DNA of 42,363 nt from an uncultured Clostridia bacterium (GCA_947053655.1 CAMRTO010000012.1:1-42363); one strand, 5' to 3'; counted from the first letter of the stretch, positions 1 through 7,242 are shown. The notes: generated by a model from the sequence alone, not told the origin. Numbers and translations are program-made.

Positions 1-9
1 GTCAAGACG

Positions 10-60
10 GATGAGGGGATATTAATAAAGCCCCTCATCACCGCTACGCGGAGCTGTCTC
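10..60. repeat. Dispersed repeat with hairpin at the left edge
   Basis: Positions 10-18 and 31-39 form a perfect inverted repeat (GATGAGGGG / CCCCTCATC). Positions 33-60 recur exactly, in opposite orientation, at 14199-14226 (28 of 28 bases). The element abuts cassette unit 1, and that unit's reading frame runs into it. It therefore appears to have replaced the unit's normal 3' end. No coding function is seen. Confidence 0.7.
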
Positions 61-228
61 CCCAAGGAGAAGCCTTTTTTGTAAAGCGCAGGCCGCACAG
101 CTTGCCGTAGCAGTGAGAACGAACTGTTTCTGTAACCAGAGCAAGTCAGATAATAGGATTGAGTATCCCCTCCGATAAGACCGGAACGCAGCCAAGTGTA
201 GCCTGAAATAAGTTTAAAAACCGTCACC
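61..228 (-). repeat. Variable cassette unit 1 (truncated), DUF6273-like C-terminal fragment
   Basis: On the minus strand this unit starts with the conserved block GGTGACGGTTTTT at 228, then GGCTACACTTGGCTGCGTTCCGG-like sequence (edge near 181). A variable core follows (about 101-180) and then the conserved GTGCGGCCTGCG block (88-100). Read in one frame the core gives YTWLRSG, then YYLTCSGY, then AVRPALYKK without a stop. This resembles the WLRSPG...VRPAL end of clostridial DUF6273-type proteins, which is a recollection of the family and not a search. A GTG at 227 is in frame but has no convincing ribosome binding site. The normal 3' end (AAAGCGGTTGATAA in the other units) is lost at the junction with the dispersed repeat. 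It could be a gene remnant, a silent donor cassette or a short expressed unit. Confidence 0.6.
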
Positions 229-234
229 TGATTT

Positions 235-263
235 ATAATATCATACGCGATAATTATTATCAA
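235..263 (-). promoter_or_regulatory. Sigma-A-like promoter of cassette unit 1
   Basis: TTGATA (258-263) and TATTAT (235-240) are separated by exactly 17 bases. The conserved block of unit 1 (GGTGACGG) begins at 228, seven bases after the -10, where a transcript would start. The -35 overlaps the conserved 3' end of unit 2. Confidence 0.5.
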
Positions 264-407
264 CCGCTTTGATGAGTCGCAGGCCGCACAGATAACCTAT
301 ACGCAGAGTACGTACTGCTAAAGTATCCTGAGGAAGTCAAGTAATAAGGTCTGTACGCAGTGTCATAATGTCCGGAACGCAGCCAAGTAATTTAAAAAAC
401 CGCCGCC
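264..407 (-). repeat. Variable cassette unit 2, DUF6273-like C-terminal fragment
   Basis: The unit begins with GGCGGCGGTTTTTT at 407. It lacks about 12 bases of the 5' block found in unit 3, which puts a stop in the leader. It then reads TWLRSGHYDTAYRPYYLTSS, GYFSSTYSAYRLSVRPATHQ, SG and a stop. Conserved edges are at 372-388 (CCGGAACGCAGCCAAGT on plus) and 279-291. The 80-base core aligns with unit 1 around YYLT-SGY but differs at most other codons. Variable core between near-invariant flanks is what a recombination or mutagenic-retrohoming cassette would show. No start codon is evident. Confidence 0.6.
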
Positions 408-413
408 TGTTCT

Positions 414-442
414 ATAATAGCGTATGTATTAAATTTTATCAA
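414..442 (-). promoter_or_regulatory. Sigma-A-like promoter of cassette unit 2
   Basis: TTGATA (437-442) and TATTAT (414-419) are separated by 17 bases. Unit 2's conserved block starts at 407, the expected transcript start. The arrangement is the same as upstream of unit 1. Confidence 0.5.
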
Positions 443-599
443 CCGCTTTGCGAGTCGCAGGCCGCACAGCAAACTTTTTTACGGCATAAGAGCTGAAATA
501 CCCACCGGTAGGCGTCATATACAACCCCGCAACCGACGTATTCCAATCCCCGCCGCAACGCAGCCAAGTGTAGCCCAATAAGTTATAAAAACCGTCGCC
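429..599 (-). repeat. Variable cassette unit 3, DUF6273-like C-terminal fragment
   Basis: This is the most complete unit: 56 open codons on the minus strand from 599 to a TAA at 429-431. The reading is GDGFYNLLGYTWLRCGGDWN, TSVAGLYMTPTGGYFSSYAV, KKFAVRPATRKAVDKI. A stop codon lies immediately upstream of the first GGC in the same frame, and no start codon or ribosome binding site is visible, so this is not a normal gene. The 5' block GGCGACGGTTTTT and the 3' block GTGCGGCCTGCGACTC plus AAAGCGGTTGATAA are shared with the neighbouring units, while the central 80-odd bases are different. Likely origin is the 3' end of a DUF6273-type surface protein gene. The present role is unknown. Confidence 0.6.
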
Positions 600-605
600 T
601 TAACT

Positions 606-634
606 ATTATAACATAGTCAAATGCCGTTTTAAA
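606..634 (-). promoter_or_regulatory. Possible promoter of cassette unit 3
   Basis: TATAAT at 606-611 lies six bases before the unit 3 start (599). A weak TTTAAA -35 at 629-634 gives a 17-base spacer and overlaps the stop codon of the rluA-family gene. Confidence 0.4.
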
Positions 635-1454
635 AGGGAAAATCCGAAAAATCAAAAGAGCTTTCGAAAACCCTTCCGTTCAGATAAGAAAGTCCGCCCC
701 CCAGGTCAAACAACAAATGCTTTGAAATAAGCTGCTGTCTTGCAAGAGAATATTTTTTATTAAATGCGCTGTCGCCGTATTTTCCGTCGCCGAGCACGGG
801 ACAGCCGATATACGCAAAATGGGCGCGTATCTGGTGCGTTCTGCCGGTGTGCAATGTAATTTCCGCAAGCGCAACGTCTCCGCTTCTTTTCAAAACGCGG
901 TATTCCGTAATTATTTCGGCTCCGCCGCAAGCGTTCGGGCTGATTTTGACAAGGCTGTTCTTTTCATCCTTTTTCAGGTACGCCGTCATTTTATCGGCGT
1001 CTTTTTTAAAGCGGTTTTTGCAAAGCGCAATATACTTTTTGTGAACCTTTCTCTCTTTGAACGCGCCCAGTAGCTCCCCCTCCGCCGGCTTGTTTTTCGC
1101 AAAGACGATAAGACCTTGGGTGTTTCTGTCAAGTCTGTGGACGGCGTAAAATTCTCCGCGGGAGGAAAGCTCGGACAAAAGCCCTTCGGTCGACACGCCC
1201 GAAAATTTGTCCGCTATGTAAATATTTTCGTCCTCGTACACGGTTAAATGCGACGGCATTGCCTCCTGCCTGGGCGAAGTGTAATAAACCACCTCGTCCC
1301 CGCAGCTTAGCTTAACGTTTTTACCTACGCGAACGCCGTTCACCTTAATATCCTTTCCGCGCAAAAGCGCCGCAAGGCAAAAGCCGCCCTGCGGAAAGAC
1401 GCTATCCGTAAAGTCTTTTAAATTTGTTTCTTTGCTAACGCGGAAGATTTTCAT
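630..1454 (-). CDS. RluA-family pseudouridine synthase
   Basis: The 274-residue protein converts specific uridines in rRNA or tRNA to pseudouridine. An S4-like RNA-binding segment occupies roughly residues 20-60. The catalytic motif HRLDRNT is at 106-112, with Asp109 the expected catalytic aspartate. The later TGRTHQIRAH and LGDGKYG motifs are characteristic of the RluA/RluD group. The ATG overlaps the feoB stop by four bases (ATGA), so it is translationally coupled as the last gene of a feoA-feoB unit. A link to iron transport is not expected, and it may simply ride on the transcript. Which base it modifies cannot be told from sequence. Confidence 0.9.
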   Translation of the reverse strand: MKIFRVSKETNLKDFTDSVFPQGGFCLAALLRGKDIKVNGVRVGKNVKLSCGDEVVYYTSPRQEAMPSHLTVYEDENIYIADKFSGVSTEGLLSELSSRGEFYAVHRLDRNTQGLIVFAKNKPAEGELLGAFKERKVHKKYIALCKNRFKKDADKMTAYLKKDEKNSLVKISPNACGGAEIITEYRVLKRSGDVALAEITLHTGRTHQIRAHFAYIGCPVLGDGKYGDSAFNKKYSLARQQLISKHLLFDLGGGLSYLNGRVFESSFDFSDFPF

Positions 1455-3133
1455 AGTCCGAATAAAAAATTAATAAGATACGCGCCTATAAACGCGATTA
1501 CCGTCTGCACGGCGAAGCACTTTAAAGTGAACTTCCACCCCGCCTCCTTACAGGAAGCCGAGAAAGCCGAAACGCACGCCGGACACAACAGTATGAACGT
1601 GCACATTGCAAGCGAAGCGGCAAGGTCAAGTCCCGTGCCCGCGGGCATAAGCATGGCGACGGTCGCCGCCACGTTTTCCTTTGCGATAAAACCGCACAGC
1701 GCGGCGTAAGCCAGCCGCCAGTCCGTAACGCCCATCGGGTAAAAGATAAAAGTCAGGGCGCGGCTTATCGCGGCGAGCATGCTTTCGTCCGCGTCCACGT
1801 ATTTGAACGCAAAAGAAAAGTGCGAAAAAAACCAGCTTGCAATACAGAACAGCAAGACCACGCCCGCCACCTTTATTATAAACCCTTTAAGATAAAAATA
1901 CAACTTTTTACCGACGGCTTTGAACTGCGGCGCAATAATTGGCGTCACCTCCGAAAGCATGCCCTCCTTATTCCCTTTTATCAAAGAGGAAAACACGAGC
2001 GACAGGGCAAGACCTGCGAAGTAGAAGCAGGTCACAACCGGAAAAGGATTTTCAAAAAGCGGGGAAATGAACGTCAAAAAGACCGGCAATTTAGCTCCGC
2101 ACGGCACGTAAGGCAGTACGGCTATCGTGCGCTTTTGCGCGCTTTCGGTCGAGTAGCCGCGCGTCGTCATTATGGCAGCGGCAGTACAGCCGAAGCCCGA
2201 AGCGAGAGAAAAAGCCGCCCTGCCCGAAAGATTGAATTTTTCAAACAATCCGTCGGTTGCAAAAGCCAGCGCGGACATTATTCCGCTTTCGTCCAGAAGC
2301 GTCAAAACAAGATACAAAATTGCCAACTGCGGTACGAAGGACAGCACTCCGCCAGCGCCGCCCAAAATACCGTCCTGCACCAATGATATCACGGCTTCGT
2401 TTTGCATTGCGCCGGTTATTGCGGAGGACAGTTTGTCGCATATCAGATTTTCGGTCAGATTTTTTAAAAGCGCGCCGGGCATAAGCGGATGAAAAGCCAA
2501 AAAAAACATCGCCGCAATTGCCGTCAGAAAGAAGAAAAGCGCAAAATATCTGTTGTAAAAAAGCTTATCCGCGCGCGACGGCGCAGACCTGCCCGCGGAA
2601 TACGCGGAAGAAAGCGGCGCCTCCTCCCTTTTCACGCTGAAATTCACGCCCTCCTCCAAGCGGCGTTTAAACGCCTTGGGCGAACAGGTAAATACGGGCG
2701 CGCCGAGTATGCGGGAAAGCTTTTCCGCATCCAGACTGCCGCCGCGCCGCTTCAACTGGTTTAATTTCGTAACGTAAAGCATGACGGGCTTACCTGTTGC
2801 AATAAGCTTACGCGTCAGATTAAGGCTGTTTTCAAGCGTAAGCGCGTCTATTACGTCAATTATGAAATCCGCGGAAGCCACCGCCTGTGCAGCGGAATTT
2901 TCCTCCATGGAATACGCGTTCAGGGCGTACAACCCGGGCGCGTCCACGTAAGTTATACCGCCGGAGCTTTTTTCCGCCGAAGCCGTGGTCACGCCGTGAA
3001 AGTTGCCCGTACGCAGGCTGCTGCGCGTCAGGGCGTTGAAAAGCGTGGTTTTGCCCGCGTTGGGGTTGCCTGCAAGCACGGCGCGCCTTTCCGTCTTTTC
3101 CGCTTTTGCCGCGGTCTTTATTTTAAATTTCAC
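1451..3133 (-). CDS. feoB: Ferrous iron transport protein B (compact, altered G4 motif)
   Basis: FeoB takes up Fe(II) across the cytoplasmic membrane using a cytosolic G domain. The GTG start at 3131-3133 is chosen because it overlaps the feoA stop (GTGA) and follows GAGGTGGAG. A longer reading would run back through feoA. The 560-residue product has the P-loop GNPNAGKTT (22-30), a G3 DAPG (64-67), and a C-terminal membrane domain with GFGCTAAAIMTTR and PCGAKLPVF, equivalents of the family's GCxVPAIMATR and SCxARLPVY motifs. Usual FeoB is 600-800 residues. The guanine-specificity motif NxxD is replaced by TKLN before KRRGG, so nucleotide preference may be unusual. Iron as substrate is inferred from feoA next door. 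Confidence 0.88.
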   Translation of the reverse strand: MKFKIKTAAKAEKTERRAVLAGNPNAGKTTLFNALTRSSLRTGNFHGVTTASAEKSSGGITYVDAPGLYALNAYSMEENSAAQAVASADFIIDVIDALTLENSLNLTRKLIATGKPVMLYVTKLNQLKRRGGSLDAEKLSRILGAPVFTCSPKAFKRRLEEGVNFSVKREEAPLSSAYSAGRSAPSRADKLFYNRYFALFFFLTAIAAMFFLAFHPLMPGALLKNLTENLICDKLSSAITGAMQNEAVISLVQDGILGGAGGVLSFVPQLAILYLVLTLLDESGIMSALAFATDGLFEKFNLSGRAAFSLASGFGCTAAAIMTTRGYSTESAQKRTIAVLPYVPCGAKLPVFLTFISPLFENPFPVVTCFYFAGLALSLVFSSLIKGNKEGMLSEVTPIIAPQFKAVGKKLYFYLKGFIIKVAGVVLLFCIASWFFSHFSFAFKYVDADESMLAAISRALTFIFYPMGVTDWRLAYAALCGFIAKENVAATVAMLMPAGTGLDLAASLAMCTFILLCPACVSAFSASCKEAGWKFTLKCFAVQTVIAFIGAYLINFLFGL

Positions 3134-3351
3134 GCCTCCACCTCTATAAGCTTTGCAAAGTTTTTTCTGAGCCCCAGCCTCACGCTGCCGCAACCTATCA
3201 TGACGCTGCTTTTAAACAGCGAAAAGGCAAGCGCGGTCACGCGCTTGCCGATTGTTATACCGAGAGATTCCAAACGCACCGCCGCGCTGCCCTCTACGTT
3301 TATTTTAACTATTTTACCGCTTTGTCCTACCTTTAAATCGTAAACGCTCAT
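3130..3351 (-). CDS. feoA: Ferrous iron transport protein A
   Basis: This small cytosolic SH3-like partner of FeoB has 73 residues from the ATG at 3349-3351 (MSVYDLKVGQ...). It has the typical FeoA features: VGQSGKIVKI near the start, RLESLGITIGKRV in the middle, and GCGSVRLGLRKNFAKLIEV at the end. A TTG eight codons upstream is in frame, but the ATG has an AGG-type site and matches the family's length. The gene lies 36 bases downstream of ileS on the same strand and overlaps feoB by four bases. Its ATG sits inside a 12-base-pair inverted repeat (annotated separately), which suggests control of its translation or transcription. Confidence 0.88.
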   Translation of the reverse strand: MSVYDLKVGQSGKIVKINVEGSAAVRLESLGITIGKRVTALAFSLFKSSVMIGCGSVRLGLRKNFAKLIEVEA

Positions 3352-3371
3352 AGAATAACCTATGAGCGTTT
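3342..3371 (-). promoter_or_regulatory. Perfect hairpin over the feoA start codon
   Basis: Positions 3342-3353 (AAACGCTCATAG) and 3360-3371 (CTATGAGCGTTT) are perfect inverted repeats of 12 bases around a 6-base loop. On the mRNA the feoA ATG (3349-3351) lies in the second arm and the upstream AGG at the loop edge, so folding would hide both. It could also act as a dyad operator or as a weak end to the ileS transcript. Confidence 0.65.
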
Positions 3372-3387
3372 GCAACGATTAATGATA

Positions 3388-6300
3388 TTATTTCCTTATT
3401 AAGGTTAAAACAACCTTTTCGCCGTTTACGTTCTGCTCCTTGGTGAAACCGTCGGCAGACCCCTCGTCAATGCTTTCGGCAAGCACGTCTTTGGCGAACG
3501 TGCCGCGTGCGAGAACGGTTTTTACCTTTCCTTCGGCTTTATAACGAACTGAAATTCTGTCCGTTACCTCGAAGCCCGCTTCCTTACGCATATTCTGTAT
3601 TTTGGAAACCAGCTCCCTTTCTATTCCCTCGAAGATAAGCTCGTCCGTAAGATTTGTGTCAAGCGCCACCGTAAGTCCCTTATCCTCCGCCGCGACAAAG
3701 CCGTTTGCGCTTTCCGTGAATATTTGCAAATCTTCCAAGCTTAACGCAATATTTTCCCCCTCGATTACGTAAGTGCCGCCGCCCTTTACCGCGTCGACCA
3801 CCTGTTTGGCGTTGCAGTTTGCAAGGAAAGCCGAAATGACGCTAAGTTTTTTGCCGTACTTGGGTCCGAGGGTTTTAAGCTGGGGCTTCAATTTGTACGC
3901 AATGTATTTTTCCGCGTCGGAAGCAAACTCCATGCTTTTTATATTAAGCTCGTCCAAAACAATAGACTTTTCTTCTTCGGACAGCGCGGTTTTCCTGTCG
4001 GTAACCACCACCATACGCGCCAGAGGCTGACGGTTTTTAAGGTTGCCGGCGTTCCTTGCCGCCCTGCCGAGGACAACGATATCCAAAACCTCGTCCATGC
4101 CCGCTTCCAGATTTTTGTCGATAAAGCTTTTATCGCACTCGGGAAAGGCGCACAGATGCACGCTTTTTTCACTGCCGCCGAAAAACTGCGGGACGAGATT
4201 GAGGTACATGTTTTCCGCTATAAACGGCGTATAAGGCGCGGTAAGCTTTGCAAGCGTTACCAAAACCGTGTAAAGCGTTGTGTATGCCGCCGCCTTGTCG
4301 TCGGTCATTTCCGCGCCCCAATAGCGCTCACGCCCGCGGCGCACGTACCAATTGGAAAGCACGTCGACAAAGTCCTGCAAGGCGCGCGCGCTTTCGAAAA
4401 TTTCGTAATTTTCCAAGCTTTTTTCCACAAAAGCCGTAAGCGAGTTCAGTTTTGAAAGAATCCACCTGTCCATTACCGAAAGGGCGCATTTTTTCAAATC
4501 GTATTTAGACGGGTCGTATTTGTCTATTTCCGCATACAGCACGAAGAAGGCGTATGTGTTCCAAAGCGTGCCCATATACTTGCGCTGTGCTTCGGAGACC
4601 GTTTCCTCCGAAAAGCGCGAGGGAAGCCAGGGTGCGCTGGACGTGTAGAAATACCACCTTACCGCATCCGCGCCCTGCTTATCCAGGACGCTCCACGGGT
4701 CGACTACGTTGCCCTTGTGCTTGGACATTTTTATGCCGTTTTTATCGTTTACGTGCCCTAAAACAATGCAGTTTTTAAAGGGCGCTTTTCCGAACAGTAT
4801 GGTGTTAATTACAAGCAGGGTATAGAACCAGCCGCGCGTCTGGTCTACCGCCTCGGAAATGAAATCCGCGGGGAAAGTTTTTTCAAACGTTTCCTTATTT
4901 TCAAACGGATAGTGATACTGCGCGAACGGCATCGAGCCGGAGTCGAACCAACAGTCTATAACCTCGGGCGTGCGCTTCATCGCGCCGCCGCATTTTTTAC
5001 ATTTGCAGGTCAGATTGTCAAGGTACGGGCGGTGAAGCTCTATATCGCCGGAAATTCCGCACTTTTCTTTCAGTTCCGCTTTGGAGCCTATCACCTCTAT
5101 CTCTCCGCAGTCGGGGCAGACCCAGACGGGCAACGGAGTGCCCCAGTATCTGTCGCGCGAAAGCCCCCAGTCAATTGCGTTTTCCAAAAAGTTGCCCATT
5201 CTGCCGTCTTTTATGGTGTCGGGCATCCAGTTCACGGACCTGTTGGCGGCAATTATTTTATCCTTGACCTTAGTAACTTCTATAAACCAGCTCGATTTAG
5301 CATAATACAACAGCGGCGTATCACAGCGCCAGCAGTGCGGATAGTCGTGCTCGAAGGGAATAACCTTGAAAAGCTTATCCTCATTTTCAAGCATATCCAA
5401 AATGGTTTTATCGGCTTTTTTCGCAAAAACGCCGTTAAGTTTTTCAAATCTGCCGTCGAAGCAGCCGCGCTCGTCCACAAGCTGGACTACGGGTAAATTG
5501 TAGCGTTTGCCGACCTTGTAGTCGTCCTCGCCGAACGCGGGCGCGATATGAACGACGCCCGTGCCGTCGCCCATGGTTACATATCCGTCGCAAACTACGT
5601 AATGCGCCTTTTTCGTTGCGGCGGCGGGGGAAATGCGGACTATTTCCGCAGAGGTTTCGTTGAAAAGCGGCTCGTACTCCAACCCTTCCCACTGTTTGCC
5701 CGTCTTTCTTTCGGTTACTTTATAATCTTCGAAAAATTTATCCGCCAACGCCTCGGCAAGAATATATCTTCTTCCGTCGGATTCCAATTCGATATAATTT
5801 TCGTCGGGATTCATACACAGCGCGACGTTTGAAGGAAGCGTCCAGGGCGTCGTCGTCCAGGCAAGAATATAACGGTTTTCGCTTCCCTTTACCTTAAACT
5901 GCGCTATTGCGGAATTTTCTTTAACAAGCTTATAGCCCTGCGCGACCTCGTGCGAGGAAAGCGCGGTTCCGCACCTCGGGCAATAGGGGACTATTTTATG
6001 ACCCTTGTACAAAAGCCCTTTTTCATGCATGCTTTTAAGCGCCCACCACTCCGACTCGATATAATTGTCGTCGTAGGTGACGTAAGGGTTGTCCATGTCG
6101 ACCCAGTAACCCACGCGGTCGGACATTTTTTCCCATTCGCCCTTATACTTCCACACGGACTGCTTGCACTGTTTTATAAAGGGCTCTATGCCGTAGCTTT
6201 CTATCTGCTGTTTGCCGTCCAGCCCGAGGGTTTTTTCCACCTCCAGCTCTACGGGAAGCCCGTGCGTATCCCAGCCCGCCTTTCTTAAAACGTGACCGCC

Positions 6301-6525
6301 CTTCATGGTCTTGTAGCGGGGAATGATATCCTTCATGACGCGCGTCAGGATATGACCTATATGCGGCTTGCCGTTTGCCGTGGGCGGACCGTCGTAGAAT
6401 GAAAATTCCTTTCCGCCCTCCGTGCTTTCAACGCTTTTTTCGAAAATTTTATTGTCTTTCCAAAACTTTATTACTTCCTGTTCCCTTTCTACGAAGTTTA
6501 AAGAAGTGTCTACCTTTTTATACAT
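3388..6525 (-). CDS. ileS: Isoleucyl-tRNA synthetase, long (type 2) form
   Basis: Class I synthetase that charges tRNA-Ile. The start at 6525 (MYKKVDTSLNF) is set by GTGAGGA six bases upstream and gives 1045 residues. The HIGH signature appears in PPTANGKPHIGHILTRV near the N-terminus and KMSKS as GIKMSKHKGNV. The editing domain and the WVDMDNPYVTY segment match IleRS. Length, KMSKH and the DUF5915-like C-terminal end match the eukaryote-like IleS2 class, a class known for low sensitivity to mupirocin; that property is inferred here. Cysteine pairs (CPRC, CPDC, CKCKKC) suggest metal sites. Expression is controlled by the upstream T-box. Confidence 0.96.
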   Translation of the reverse strand: MYKKVDTSLNFVEREQEVIKFWKDNKIFEKSVESTEGGKEFSFYDGPPTANGKPHIGHILTRVMKDIIPRYKTMKGGHVLRKAGWDTHGLPVELEVEKTLGLDGKQQIESYGIEPFIKQCKQSVWKYKGEWEKMSDRVGYWVDMDNPYVTYDDNYIESEWWALKSMHEKGLLYKGHKIVPYCPRCGTALSSHEVAQGYKLVKENSAIAQFKVKGSENRYILAWTTTPWTLPSNVALCMNPDENYIELESDGRRYILAEALADKFFEDYKVTERKTGKQWEGLEYEPLFNETSAEIVRISPAAATKKAHYVVCDGYVTMGDGTGVVHIAPAFGEDDYKVGKRYNLPVVQLVDERGCFDGRFEKLNGVFAKKADKTILDMLENEDKLFKVIPFEHDYPHCWRCDTPLLYYAKSSWFIEVTKVKDKIIAANRSVNWMPDTIKDGRMGNFLENAIDWGLSRDRYWGTPLPVWVCPDCGEIEVIGSKAELKEKCGISGDIELHRPYLDNLTCKCKKCGGAMKRTPEVIDCWFDSGSMPFAQYHYPFENKETFEKTFPADFISEAVDQTRGWFYTLLVINTILFGKAPFKNCIVLGHVNDKNGIKMSKHKGNVVDPWSVLDKQGADAVRWYFYTSSAPWLPSRFSEETVSEAQRKYMGTLWNTYAFFVLYAEIDKYDPSKYDLKKCALSVMDRWILSKLNSLTAFVEKSLENYEIFESARALQDFVDVLSNWYVRRGRERYWGAEMTDDKAAAYTTLYTVLVTLAKLTAPYTPFIAENMYLNLVPQFFGGSEKSVHLCAFPECDKSFIDKNLEAGMDEVLDIVVLGRAARNAGNLKNRQPLARMVVVTDRKTALSEEEKSIVLDELNIKSMEFASDAEKYIAYKLKPQLKTLGPKYGKKLSVISAFLANCNAKQVVDAVKGGGTYVIEGENIALSLEDLQIFTESANGFVAAEDKGLTVALDTNLTDELIFEGIERELVSKIQNMRKEAGFEVTDRISVRYKAEGKVKTVLARGTFAKDVLAESIDEGSADGFTKEQNVNGEKVVLTLIRK

Positions 6526-6553
6526 ATAATTCCTCACTTTAATTAACCTGCGC

Positions 6554-6621
6554 GTCATTCTGAGGCTTGCCGAAGAATCTTTTCATCATTTAAAAGATAC
6601 TTCGCTAACGCTCAGTATGAC
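6554..6621. repeat. Dispersed hairpin repeat, copy 1
   Basis: Imperfect inverted repeat beginning GTCATTCTGAGGCTTGCCG and ending GCTAACGCTCAGTATGAC. It belongs to the same family as 14229-14288 and 20703-20759. It lies in the ileS mRNA leader between the T-box terminator and the ribosome binding site. Confidence 0.8.
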
Positions 6622-6626
6622 AATAT

Positions 6627-6656
6627 AAAAAAACCGGCGTCCCGTTTCGGACGCCG
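6627..6656 (-). terminator. T-box terminator hairpin
   Basis: Eight-base-pair stem (6635-6642 with 6649-6656, CGGCGTCC/GGACGCCG) followed on the minus strand by seven T (6627-6633). It forms when tRNA-Ile is charged. Confidence 0.9.
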
Positions 6657-6869
6657 AAAATTGCGCTTATAAACCACCAAAACAAACTGACATCTGCCGT
6701 AACTTGTAACGGGTTACGAATCCGCGCAAAGCTACTTGTCGCCTTTCGCAATGCGGACTGGAAGGTGATATTTTTCAAACGCGCTTGCCCCCTTGCACCA
6801 AACGGAAGCTCTCTGAAAAGCGATACGCCGGAAAACGTTGTCCTTCGTCAAAGCCTTTAATTAAGTTAT
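6634..6869 (-). ncRNA. T-box riboswitch (Ile specifier) controlling ileS
   Basis: The leader RNA senses uncharged tRNA-Ile. On the minus strand a Stem I base is formed by GACGAAGG pairing with CCTTCCAGTC. The specifier loop carries ATC (6767-6769), an isoleucine codon, preceded by an A-rich run as usual. The distal part shows AGAGAGC and GTTTGGTGCAAG, the conserved AG bulge and GGTTGGTG-like loop. Further on, GGTGG (6674-6678) lies in the T-box sequence before a strong terminator. The promoter upstream and ileS downstream agree with the call. The antiterminator sequence is a divergent version (GGTGGTTTATAAGCGC). Confidence 0.9.
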
Positions 6870-6875
6870 AATTAA

Positions 6876-6904
6876 ATTATACCCAACCTCCGTAAAAAAG
6901 TAAA
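6876..6904 (-). promoter_or_regulatory. Promoter of the ileS T-box transcript
   Basis: TTTACT (6899-6904), 17-base spacer, TATAAT (6876-6881). Confidence 0.75.
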
Positions 6905-6946
6905 GCAAATTGAAAACGTTTTTTACCCGAACCGATTTTCGTAAGT

Positions 6947-7219
6947 TCAAATTTTACCGTCACCGAGGATAAGCGCAATGTCGGCAAGGCTTTTGCGTAT
7001 ATCCTTTAATACTTTGTTTATATCCTTGTGTCGGGCCTCAACGCGCTTTTGTTGCGGCTTCCATTTATCGCAAAGCTTGGGCGCATATTTAATTTTGCTT
7101 ATACAGGGATGAACGGCGTCGTTATCGCAATATCCGCCTATCGTATTAAGTTTTGCACCCCTTATCACATAATAATTTTTAAAAAACTTACAGTTTTCGC
7201 ATTTTTTATCTTGTTGCAT
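6947..7219 (-). CDS. Small Cys-rich protein of unknown function
   Basis: 90 residues. The start is ATG at 7219 because AAGGAGGG lies seven bases upstream; a longer in-frame reading lacks such a site. The N-terminal half has CENC, then GGYC, HPC and LC, which gives five cysteines plus a histidine within about 50 residues and suggests a small zinc-binding fold. The C-terminal third is a likely amphipathic helix (KVLKDIRKSLADIALIL). The family is not recognised. The gene has its own consensus promoter and is divergent from the XRE cluster. Its stop lies about 40 bases upstream of the ileS T-box promoter on the same strand. Confidence 0.7.
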   Translation of the reverse strand: MQQDKKCENCKFFKNYYVIRGAKLNTIGGYCDNDAVHPCISKIKYAPKLCDKWKPQQKRVEARHKDINKVLKDIRKSLADIALILGDGKI

Positions 7220-7242
7220 AATTGCGCCCTCCTTACAACAAT

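Noticed and set aside
1..629. CRISPR array or a diversity-generating retroelement in full
   Set aside because: Units are too long and too variable for CRISPR repeats, and no reverse transcriptase, accessory gene or template repeat is in the window; only the variable-end cassettes can be claimed.
3378..3394. Fur-box-like stretch ATTAATGATATTATTTC before feoA
   Set aside because: Only about 11 of 19 bases fit the Fur consensus and it overlaps the ileS stop; the perfect hairpin nearby is a better candidate control site.
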